A stretch of 6,002 nucleotides of DNA from contig CAZCLD010000063.1 in assembly GCA_964499425.1 (NCBI GenBank), forward strand, positions 1-6,002. The letters are read 5' to 3'. Source of the stretch: JAQBYK01 sp964499425. Lineage in GTDB: Bacteria; Patescibacteriota; Gracilibacteria; UBA1369; LOWO2-01-FULL-3. The position numbers and the translations under genes are program-made. This document shows positions 1 to 6,002 of the stretch, piece by piece. The notes under the pieces were generated by a model. The model saw only the letters and a program-made list of their open reading frames with translations, was not told the DNA's origin and did no database searches. The number at the start of each line of letters is the position of its first letter. The first letter of the stretch is position 1.

Positions 1-3000
1 AATGGGATGCGGGGAATAGCTGGGTTGAAACTGTCGCCAATAGTAATGAATTGCCGAATGGGAGCGGTTCAGGTGGTTGGATAGATATGACCAACAACAT
101 ATTACTCTACCACTTGGATAATGAAACTGCGTACGGTGAAAACAGTACAACAGTGAATGATTTTAGTAGTCAAAACAATGATGGAATAGTCGGCGAGGCC
201 GGTTGGACTACTTCTGGTAAATTGGATGGCGCCTACGATTTTGATAATACTGAAGAAATCTATAGAGATCCGATTTCAATAGACACTAACATGTCTATAA
301 GTTTATGGGCTTATGCTGATACTTTTAGCCAAAGTGGTACTTTTATCTCTAAGATGCCGGTTAACACTCAATGGCTTTTATTTGTTAATAGTGGACTAGT
401 TAAGTTTAGAGGTGGCAGTTCTGGTAGCGACGTAACTTGCGCAGTTCCTACGGGAGGTGAATGGCATCATTTTGCAGCAACAATTGAAGGCACTGTCGGC
501 AAGGTATTTATTGATGGTACCGAATGTAATAGTGGAACAATGAATGCAATTAATAATGGAATGGTATCAGGCACAAACGATATTGTCATAGGTGCATATG
601 ATAAGGTTGGTGGCTATTCTTTTGATGGAAAAATTGATGAAGTAGCCTTGTGGAATGATGTCTTGACACCAACAGAAGTGGGATTAATTCATAGCACTCA
701 ATCACCTTCCTATGAAAGAACATATACTTCGCGAATTATGGATGCAGGGGGGAGCGTTGCATGGAGTACTTTAGCGTGGACTCCTGATCGCCCATTCTAT
801 AAAGCTCTTCCAGATAGTGGAGTATCAGAAACAGAATATTCCAATGGCAATGCGAATATGACTAGTAATGAGCTTCTTATGCATTTTGATGAAGCTTCTT
901 GGTCTGGAGTGACAGGAGAGGTAACCGATTCATCTGGAAATAATAGAGATGGAACTAGAGTTAATACTGCTAATACAACTTCATCAGCTAAATTTTCTAG
1001 GGCTGGTATTTTCAATGGTACTAATGATCGTGTGCTGTTGGATTCAGATTGGCAGGCTTCGCTACCAATAACCATATCTGCATGGATTAGACCCGATACA
1101 ATTCTTGATGCTATGGGTATCGTTGATACTGACTCAGGCACCAACTACAGAGGAGTGTTTCTTGTTTTAGCTTCATCACAATATTTACAAATAAACTATG
1201 GAGATGGAAGTGGAACAGGTCCCACAGACAGACGGACAAAGCTTGGATCCACCCAATTGCAACCAGATGAATGGTATCATGTTGTAGCTGTTGTCAGAGG
1301 AGCAACAGACATGGATCTCTATTTAAATGGGGTTGATGACGGAGGAACATACTCTGGTACAACAAACACTTTATCAAATTCAGCATCAGCTCCAACCATA
1401 GGAGTGGCTAGAATGAGCGGTGGTAATTACTTTTTCCATGGTGAAATAGATGAAGTAGCAATTTGGTCTCGCTCATTAAGTTCTGATGAAGTAATGGGTC
1501 TATACAGACGTGGCGCTAATCATCTTAAGTTCCAGGTTAGATCATGTGATGATGATGCATGTAGTGGTGAAAGTTTCACTGGTCCTAGTGGAGTCAGTAA
1601 TTATTACACTGAATCTACTGATGGAGATTTAGGATTACCATCTATTAATTTAAGTATCGATGATGTGCCAAATAATAGGTATTTTCAATACAAGGCGTTC
1701 ATGGAAATTAATGATTATAACTATTCACCTGAACTAAAATCTGTTGATGTAGGCCCAACCCACTACGACGCAAGCAATCCAACAATTCAACCAACAGCAC
1801 CAGTAGAAGCCCTGTACGGAATCGAAGGTTTCTCAGAAACTCTTGGAGGCAGCAATGCTGGTACAGTCAAATATCAAATCAGTCCAGACGGTGCAACCTG
1901 GTACTATCATAATGGTTCTACATGGACTACAGCCTCAGGCTATGCTCAAACAAACACTGCTGCAGAGGTAAACACAAACGCAGAAGCAGCAGAAACTGTC
2001 CTCACTTCAGGAAGCTTCTATTTCAAAGCATTCCTGAATTCAGCACTAGGAGCACAAGCAGTGGAACTCGATACAGTTGCTATCACTACAAAGGAAGGAG
2101 GAAAAAAGAGAGATGTTACAGCTCCTGAAGGGGTTACAAATCCTCAAATAGAATTAACCAATGATCATCATGTTCATATCTCATGGACAAATCCAAATGA
2201 TAGTGACCTTGATCGAATAGTGATTCTAAGAGGTGAAGACCCTGATCCAGTAAGTGGATCACCAATTATTATATTAAACAAAGATGTGATTGAATTTGTT
2301 GATACTACAGTTGAAGAAGGGAAATCATATACATACATAGTTGCTACAGAAGATGGCAGTAAAGCCAGGAATAGAAGGATGAGTAGAAAGCTAAAGATTA
2401 CTGTTCAGGATGAACCAGCTATTGAGGAAATAACGGAAGAGATAATTGAAGAAATCGTTCCAGTAGAAGTTGAGTTACCTGTTGCCTATACCGAAGAAGA
2501 GATGCTTTCATTTGTGGATGAGAAAATAAGGGATCTTACAACTAATTACCTTCAAAAACTTCAACTTACGAACGATCTAGTTGGATACTTTGGCGAAATT
2601 GGAATGGGGAAATTTATGAAAGAACCAGAAAACGATGAAGAAAAAATCGAAACAATCAATAGATTATTATCAGAAATTGATCCAAAGAGAATAGATGAAG
2701 TAGATATAAGCACAATTGATGGCACAGGTGGTCCAGAATCAGTAGTCACAAACCTTGGAGATGTGAAAATCAATGATTGGTTCTACGATGCAGTAAACAT
2801 TCTTGGATCAAGATGTACAATCAACATAAAACAAAAAAACGGATTCAGACCAAACGATACCGTTATTCAAGCAGAATTCATAAAGATGTTATTTACAACA
2901 GATTGCTCTCAAAAAGATTTTGAGGGCGATCTACTTTTCAATAATATAGATGATTCAAAATGGTATTACGGAGGCTATTCCCAGCTAATGTCTAAAGTTA

Positions 3001-3275
3001 GTCCAAACATCGATCTAATTGAACCAGCTAGACCACTAAGCCGAGGTGAGGCAGCATATTGGATCTTTGCACACAGTGAAGGTGGAACTGCCAGTTATAT
3101 AACTAACTCCCCTGCTTTCAAAGATGTCACCAACAAATACCAATATTACGATGCCATCAACTGGGCTAATGATAATAACATCATTACAGGATACTATGAT
3201 AGTACATTCAAACCATATCAGATACTAACTCGCGCTGAAGCTGCAGTGATAATCCACAGATTAAGACAAAAATAG
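1..3275 (+). CDS. Large modular LamG/Fn3-like/SLH cell-surface protein, 5'-truncated by the window edge
   Basis: The frame is open from the first complete codon at position 3 to TAG at 3273-3275, so the TTG at 51 is not the start and the N-terminus lies upstream. Visible domain order: LamG/concanavalin-A-like domain 1 (about 90-695; GEWHHFAATIEG, DGKIDEVALWND), LamG 2 (about 864-1511; DEWYHVVAVVRG, HGEIDEVAIWSR), a beta-rich region with a CDDDAC Cys pair (about 1524-1760), another beta module with KYQISPDGATWYYHNG (about 1770-2090), a fibronectin-III-like domain (about 2118-2408; HISWTNPNDSDLDRIVILRG), a Glu-rich linker (about 2409-2498), a predicted helical stretch, and three SLH domains to the C-terminus. 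LamG folds commonly bind glycans or proteins; SLH domains bind cell-wall polymer. I infer a secreted, wall- or S-layer-anchored adhesin or binding protein; the ligand is unknown. No catalytic motif is seen. It converges on a tRNA gene with only 17 bp between them, and no clear intrinsic terminator follows it. Confidence 0.9.
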   Translation, partial: WDAGNSWVETVANSNELPNGSGSGGWIDMTNNILLYHLDNETAYGENSTTVNDFSSQNNDGIVGEAGWTTSGKLDGAYDFDNTEEIYRDPISIDTNMSISLWAYADTFSQSGTFISKMPVNTQWLLFVNSGLVKFRGGSSGSDVTCAVPTGGEWHHFAATIEGTVGKVFIDGTECNSGTMNAINNGMVSGTNDIVIGAYDKVGGYSFDGKIDEVALWNDVLTPTEVGLIHSTQSPSYERTYTSRIMDAGGSVAWSTLAWTPDRPFYKALPDSGVSETEYSNGNANMTSNELLMHFDEASWSGVTGEVTDSSGNNRDGTRVNTANTTSSAKFSRAGIFNGTNDRVLLDSDWQASLPITISAWIRPDTILDAMGIVDTDSGTNYRGVFLVLASSQYLQINYGDGSGTGPTDRRTKLGSTQLQPDEWYHVVAVVRGATDMDLYLNGVDDGGTYSGTTNTLSNSASAPTIGVARMSGGNYFFHGEIDEVAIWSRSLSSDEVMGLYRRGANHLKFQVRSCDDDACSGESFTGPSGVSNYYTESTDGDLGLPSINLSIDDVPNNRYFQYKAFMEINDYNYSPELKSVDVGPTHYDASNPTIQPTAPVEALYGIEGFSETLGGSNAGTVKYQISPDGATWYYHNGSTWTTASGYAQTNTAAEVNTNAEAAETVLTSGSFYFKAFLNSALGAQAVELDTVAITTKEGGKKRDVTAPEGVTNPQIELTNDHHVHISWTNPNDSDLDRIVILRGEDPDPVSGSPIIILNKDVIEFVDTTVEEGKSYTYIVATEDGSKARNRRMSRKLKITVQDEPAIEEITEEIIEEIVPVEVELPVAYTEEEMLSFVDEKIRDLTTNYLQKLQLTNDLVGYFGEIGMGKFMKEPENDEEKIETINRLLSEIDPKRIDEVDISTIDGTGGPESVVTNLGDVKINDWFYDAVNILGSRCTINIKQKNGFRPNDTVIQAEFIKMLFTTDCSQKDFEGDLLFNNIDDSKWYYGGYSQLMSKVSPNIDLIEPARPLSRGEAAYWIFAHSEGGTASYITNSPAFKDVTNKYQYYDAINWANDNNIITGYYDSTFKPYQILTRAEAAVIIHRLRQK
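90..1511 (+). repeat. Two tandem LamG-like domain repeats within the surface-protein gene
   Basis: Two diverged copies of a module of about 200 residues lie at about 90-695 and 864-1511. Each opens with an N-(I/E)LL(Y/M)H(L/F)D motif, has W(Y/H)H after a Gly/Asp-Glu turn, a V/L-(F/Y)-(I/L)-(D/N)G strand, and ends with G(K/E)IDEVA(L/I)W followed by a short helix (LTPTEVGLIH / LSSDEVMGLY). This is the typical LamG_3-type pattern. Copy 1 has two Cys that could form a disulfide; copy 2 has none. The spacer before copy 2 (TPDRPFYKALPDSG, then NANMTSNELLMHFD) resembles the sequence at the window start (WVETVANSNELP, then WIDMTNNILLYHLD). Linker plus LamG is therefore the repeating unit, and more copies may lie upstream. 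Similarity is at protein level, not near-identical DNA. Confidence 0.8.
2760..3272 (+). repeat. Three C-terminal SLH (S-layer homology) domains
   Basis: Three SLH-type units lie at about 2760-2921, 2934-3080 and 3114-3272. Unit 3 is canonical: FKDV, YYDAINWANDNNIITGY, F-P, then LTRAEAA. Unit 2 has FNNIDDSKWYYGGYSQLM and SRGEAA. Unit 1 has NDWFYDAVNILGS, GFRPNDTVIQAEF, with Gln replacing the Arg of the usual TRAE motif. SLH triplets commonly form a three-pronged fold that attaches exported proteins to secondary cell-wall polymer, often pyruvylated by CsaB. Here this supports non-covalent envelope anchoring of the whole protein. The partner polymer in this organism cannot be read from the window. 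Confidence 0.88.
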
Positions 3276-3292
3276 ATTCAACAAGGTCTTCT

Positions 3293-3379
3293 TGGTGCCC
3301 AGGAGAGGATTTGAACCTCCACGGCCATAAGGCCACTACCCCCTCAAGGTAGCGCGTCTACCAATTCCGCCACCTGGGC
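3293..3379 (-). tRNA. tRNA-Leu (anticodon GAG)
   Basis: On the minus strand an 87-nt class II tRNA folds completely. The acceptor stem is GCCCAGG/CCTGGGC with discriminator A and an encoded CCA (3293-3295). The D arm is GCG/CGC, and the anticodon stem CTACC/GGTAG closes the loop TTGAGGG, with anticodon GAG at 3343-3345. A long variable arm (GGCC TTAT GGCC) and a T arm with TTCAAAT complete it. The long variable arm and GAG anticodon identify leucine, reading CUC/CUU. There is no intron. Its 5' end is only 3 nt after the stop codon of the upstream protease gene on the same strand, so it is probably cut from a shared transcript. A short hairpin (CAAG-GTCTT-CTTG, 3282-3294) overlaps the CCA end and is followed at a distance by a T-run (3268-3272, minus strand); it is too weak to call a terminator. 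Confidence 0.97.
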
Positions 3380-3382
3380 AAG

Positions 3383-4519
3383 TTATAGGTCTTCACTCCC
3401 CTTCAACACCACATCAAACATAATCTCCTCGCCATCTCTCAAAATCTTCATTTCAACACTATCCCCAGGATTATAGTTTCTAATTACTTTATGTAAAGGT
3501 TTTTCAAGAGTTAAAGTAGTACCTTCAATTTCCAAAATAACATCATACTCTTTTATCCCAGCCTCATCAGCAGCACCACCCGTAATCACCGCAGGTTCAG
3601 AAGAGAATTCTCCACTTATCACAAGCGCACCCTCACTCACCTTAAGCTCTAAATCCTGAGCCTGCTGCTGAGTCAACATAACAAATCGAACACCTAAAAT
3701 CGGCCTCATTATTTCACCATGTTCCTCAATATTCTTTATTGCTGGCTTCAAATCATTTATCGGGATCACAAAGCCAATACTCTCTCCATACTCAGCAGTC
3801 GCAACACTCATTCCAACAACATTCCCATCTAGATCAACCAACGGTCCCCCACTATTCCCAAAGTTTATTGCAGCATCAGTTTGAAGCAAGCCAAACAAAT
3901 TCTCAAAATCATCGCCAGTTTCATTATAAGCTGAAACTTCACGCCCCTTTGCACTAATTATTCCAGAAGTAACAGAATGCCCATACATAGCCAATGCATT
4001 ACCAACAGCAAACACTTTTTGTCCAATCTGAAGATCATCAGAATCACCAAGCTCTACAGTTGGAAACTCGGTAACTCCCTCAGTAACAATTCTCAGAACT
4101 GCAACATCATCAAAAGAATCCTTACTAACAAGTTCTACATCATATTCAGTTCCATCTTGAAAAACCGCTCTATATTCAACGGTTTCATTCTCGACAACAT
4201 GCTTATTAGTCATAATCAAACCATCAGAAGTAACTATAAAGCCAGTACCACCAGAAACCTCTTGTGGTTCATAACCAAGGATATACTTTCTATCATGAGA
4301 AGGATCATAGAAAGGGACTACAGGCATCTCCTGCATCGCCAAAACCGAAACAACAGAAGGCGCAACCTTATCAATCGCACTAATTAGCTTAGATTCCTCA
4401 ATATAAGAATGATTCCCGATTACAGTGTCATCGCTAAAGACATACCCCAGATACCCTCCCAAAACACCAAAAACAAAAGCAACCGCTACTGCCAAAAATA
4501 TATGAGTGACATTTTTCAT
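3383..4519 (-). CDS. HtrA/DegP-like membrane-anchored trypsin-fold serine protease with one PDZ domain
   Basis: A complete 378-residue protein. Residues about 5-28 form one N-terminal hydrophobic segment (VTHIFLAVAVAFVFGVLGGY) without a clear cleavage site, so a signal anchor with the protease outside the membrane is likely. The protease domain spans about 45-265 with a full catalytic triad: His107 in TNKHVVE, Asp138 in DSFDDVAVL, Ser223 in GNSGGPLVD. A C-terminal PDZ domain follows (about 272-375; GGAADEAGIKEYDVILEIEG). HtrA family members degrade misfolded or damaged envelope proteins, and PDZ domains recognise exposed C-termini. The length fits single-PDZ HtrA proteins (usually about 350-420 residues). 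The PDZ has a small insertion (GEFSSEPAV) before the GGAADEAG turn. The ATG start is the one that leaves the hydrophobic anchor intact; no Shine-Dalgarno is visible before it. The gene is followed after 3 nt by tRNA-Leu and is divergent from glyA. DegP, DegQ, DegS or HtrA subtype cannot be decided. Confidence 0.95.
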   Translation of the reverse strand: MKNVTHIFLAVAVAFVFGVLGGYLGYVFSDDTVIGNHSYIEESKLISAIDKVAPSVVSVLAMQEMPVVPFYDPSHDRKYILGYEPQEVSGGTGFIVTSDGLIMTNKHVVENETVEYRAVFQDGTEYDVELVSKDSFDDVAVLRIVTEGVTEFPTVELGDSDDLQIGQKVFAVGNALAMYGHSVTSGIISAKGREVSAYNETGDDFENLFGLLQTDAAINFGNSGGPLVDLDGNVVGMSVATAEYGESIGFVIPINDLKPAIKNIEEHGEIMRPILGVRFVMLTQQQAQDLELKVSEGALVISGEFSSEPAVITGGAADEAGIKEYDVILEIEGTTLTLEKPLHKVIRNYNPGDSVEMKILRDGEEIMFDVVLKGSEDL

Positions 4520-4531
4520 TGTCTAGATCTT

Positions 4532-4561
4532 ATTATAATTTGCTCTTGCATACAAATTCAA
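4532..4561 (-). promoter_or_regulatory. Candidate sigma-70-type promoter of the htrA-like gene
   Basis: Read on the minus strand there is a perfect -10 TATAAT (4532-4537) and a -35-like TTGAAT (4556-4561; 4 of 6 consensus) with an 18-bp spacer. The predicted transcription start is about 7 nt past the -10, near 4524-4525. That leaves a leader of only about 5 nt before the ATG at 4519, consistent with the absence of a ribosome binding site. Position and match are good; activity is inferred. Confidence 0.55.
4534..4539 (+). promoter_or_regulatory. Candidate -10 box for glyA, overlapping the htrA -10
   Basis: A perfect TATAAT on the plus strand lies inside the palindrome ATTATAAT (4532-4539), 60 nt before the glyA ATG. 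It would give a leader of about 54 nt. No convincing -35 is seen at 16-18 bp upstream, where the sequence is T-rich (ATTTTT around 4511-4516). A second weak -10-like TAAAAT (4591-4596) sits too close to the start codon to be preferred. Confidence 0.3.
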
Positions 4562-4602
4562 AATCCATGAGAATGCTCCCGGGCAAATTCTAAAATTCTA
4601 TG
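4553..4602 (+). repeat. Imperfect direct repeat ending in ATG, upstream of glyA
   Basis: CAAATTC-AAAATCC-ATG (4553-4569) recurs as CAAATTCT-AAAATTCT-ATG (4584-4602). The second copy ends on the glyA start codon. The ATG of the first copy (4567) is in the glyA frame but reaches TAA after eight codons (4591-4593; MRMLPGKF), so it cannot extend glyA. It may be a small duplication or a minimal upstream ORF. No Shine-Dalgarno precedes either ATG. Confidence 0.4.
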
Positions 4603-6002
4603 GCACAAACACCAGATATCGATGTTGAGGTTCAAAAAGCCTTTAAGAATGAAGAAAAAAGAGCACGCCTATCGAAAACTCCACTAAAATTAACTCGCAA
4701 TTCTATGACAACAATAAAAGATCAGGACTTCAAAATTCACGAGGCAATTGAGCATGAAAAAAAGAGACAATCAGAGGGTATTGAGCTTATTCCCTCAGAG
4801 AATTATGTGTCAGAGCCAGTATTGGAAGCAATGGGCAGTATTTTAACCAACAAGTACTCTGAAGGCTACCCAGGAAAACGCTACTATGGTGGACAAGAGA
4901 ACATCGACATCATTGAAAATCTGGCAATAGATAGAGCTAAAAAACTTTTTGGTGCAGAACATGCAAATGTCCAACCATATTCCGGATCTCCAGCCAACAC
5001 TGCAATTTATTTCGCGCTCTTAAAGTTCGGAGATACAGTTATGGGCCTAAAATTGGATCACGGAGGACACATCACCCACGGCCTGCCTGTATCATTTTCA
5101 GGAAAAGCCTACAACTTCGTACAATACGGCGTTGAAAAAGAAACTGGGCGCTTGAATATGAAAGAAGTAAGAGAATTAGCCCTCAAACACAAACCAAAGA
5201 TGATAATAGCTGGTTTCACCGCATACCCCCGAGATATTGATTGGAAAGCGTTCAAGGAAATTGCAGATGAGGTAGGAGCCTTAACCATGGCTGATATTTC
5301 CCATACTGCTGGATTAGTTGCAGCTGGAGAACTAGAATCTCCAGTCCCCTATTTTGACGTAGTAATGACAACAACACACAAAACCCTAAGAGGTCCTCGT
5401 GGTGCACTGATTCTTTGCAAAGAAAAATACGCAAAAGCAATTGATCGTGCGGTATTTCCAGGCCTCCAAGGTGGACCACACGATCACATAATCGCAGCAA
5501 AAGCTATTGCTTTCGATGAGGCCTCTAAACCAGAATTCAAACAGTACGCGACACAAGTAAGGAAAAATGCAAAGCACCTCGCAGAAGAGCTCAAAAAGCG
5601 CGATTTTACTCTTGTTTCAGACGGCACCGACACTCACCTAATACTCGCTGACCTATCAAACAAAGGAGTCCGCGGAGAACAAGCTCAAAGAACACTAGAT
5701 GAAGTCGGAATAACACTCAACAAAAACACCGTTCCTTACGACAAAGGATCACCAGTAGATCCTTCTGGAATACGTCTTGGGACACCTGCAATCACCACAA
5801 GAGGCATGAAAGAACCAGAAATGGAACGCATTGTAGACTGGATCGATCAAGTAATCACAAATATCGATGACGAGGCAGTTAAGAAAAAAGTAAAAGCTGA
5901 AAGTGGAACTATTACAACTGAAATATACACATTTGGTACAGCTGAAAAATATTCACAAATTAAATTAGCAAATGATGATGTAATAGAAATTATTTCAGTA
6001 AC
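4600..6002 (+). CDS. glyA: Serine (glycine) hydroxymethyltransferase, 3'-truncated by the window edge, with non-canonical N- and C-terminal extensions
   Basis: This PLP enzyme interconverts serine plus tetrahydrofolate and glycine plus 5,10-methylene-THF in the cytoplasm, supplying one-carbon units. The 467 visible residues contain the family signatures: ELIPSENY (62-69), YSEGYPGKRYYGG (to 98), SGSPAN (128-133), HGGHITHG (154-161), ADISHTAGLVAAG with Asp232 and His235, TTTHKTLRGPRG with the PLP-binding Lys261, and SGIRLGTPA with the substrate-carboxylate Arg392. All key residues are present. ATG 4600 is the first start after an in-frame TAA at 4591; neither it nor the internal ATG at 4705 (Met36, where typical SHMTs begin) has a visible Shine-Dalgarno. 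Residues 1-35 are thus an extra Lys/Arg/Glu-rich leader, if translated. After about residue 434 the usual SHMT ending is absent; the frame continues as EIYTFGTAEKYSQIKL and on past the edge, in much more AT-rich DNA. The gene is divergent from the htrA-like gene. Confidence 0.96.
   Translation, partial: MAQTPDIDVEVQKAFKNEEKRARLSKTPLKLTRNSMTTIKDQDFKIHEAIEHEKKRQSEGIELIPSENYVSEPVLEAMGSILTNKYSEGYPGKRYYGGQENIDIIENLAIDRAKKLFGAEHANVQPYSGSPANTAIYFALLKFGDTVMGLKLDHGGHITHGLPVSFSGKAYNFVQYGVEKETGRLNMKEVRELALKHKPKMIIAGFTAYPRDIDWKAFKEIADEVGALTMADISHTAGLVAAGELESPVPYFDVVMTTTHKTLRGPRGALILCKEKYAKAIDRAVFPGLQGGPHDHIIAAKAIAFDEASKPEFKQYATQVRKNAKHLAEELKKRDFTLVSDGTDTHLILADLSNKGVRGEQAQRTLDEVGITLNKNTVPYDKGSPVDPSGIRLGTPAITTRGMKEPEMERIVDWIDQVITNIDDEAVKKKVKAESGTITTEIYTFGTAEKYSQIKLANDDVIEIISV

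Noticed and set aside
51..53. TTG at 51 as the start of the surface protein
   Set aside because: The frame is open to the window edge, upstream codons fit the protein, and there is no ribosome binding site or signal peptide after it.
797..1144. 115-codon open frame on the minus strand inside the surface-protein gene
   Set aside because: It is antisense to the clearly coding LamG 2 region, and its translation shows no recognisable domain.
2409..2498. Glu/Ile-rich repeat (EEITEEIIEEIV) as a tandem DNA repeat
   Set aside because: It is a low-complexity protein linker; the DNA copies are not conserved enough to call a repeat array.
3268..3294. Short hairpin plus T-run as a rho-independent terminator of the htrA-tRNA transcript
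   Set aside because: The stem is only 4 bp, overlaps the tRNA CCA end, and the T-run is about 10 nt away from it.
3293..3379. tRNA gene as an integration (att) site of a mobile element
   Set aside because: No integrase, no direct repeat of the tRNA 3' end and no phage-like genes are visible in the window.
3977..4387. 136-codon plus-strand open frame opposite the protease gene
   Set aside because: It lies antisense to the HtrA catalytic domain, which has an intact triad in the other strand; its Asn/Arg/Ser-rich translation looks like a shadow.
5252..5577. Two minus-strand open frames inside glyA
   Set aside because: Both are antisense to conserved SHMT active-site regions and have no domain features.

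Overview
The window holds two partial protein genes, one complete protein gene and one tRNA. It looks bacterial: standard code with TAA/TAG stops, moderately AT-rich, compact. A modular LamG/Fn3-like/SLH surface protein, a short membrane-anchored HtrA protease and a glycine hydroxymethyltransferase with extra ends together suggest an uncultivated lineage such as the Candidate Phyla Radiation (Patescibacteria). That placement is an inference from protein style; no phylogenetic marker was tested.

Layout: positions 1-3275 (+) carry the C-terminal ~1090 residues of a large cell-surface protein whose 5' end lies outside the window. It has two tandem LamG-like domains, further beta-rich modules, a fibronectin-III-like domain, a Glu-rich linker with a helical segment, and three C-terminal SLH domains that would anchor it to the envelope. 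Convergent to it, 17 bp away, is a tRNA-Leu(GAG) (3293-3379, -). Only 3 nt upstream of the tRNA is the stop codon of an HtrA/DegP-like trypsin-fold protease (3383-4519, -), so protease and tRNA are probably co-transcribed. An 80-bp divergent intergenic region (4520-4599) holds a self-complementary ATTATAAT that gives a TATAAT on both strands, plus an imperfect direct repeat. Positions 4600-6002 (+) carry glyA (serine hydroxymethyltransferase), which runs off the right edge.

Functionally, the surface protein and the HtrA protease both act outside the cytoplasmic membrane, the second plausibly in envelope protein quality control. GlyA is cytoplasmic one-carbon/amino-acid metabolism and shares only the promoter region with htrA. 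The most notable points are the non-canonical C-terminal extension of GlyA with a sharp drop in GC at its junction, the change in strand composition inside the surface-protein gene, the htrA-tRNA linkage, and the palindromic shared -10. I see no mobile element, CRISPR array or clearly new multi-gene system.
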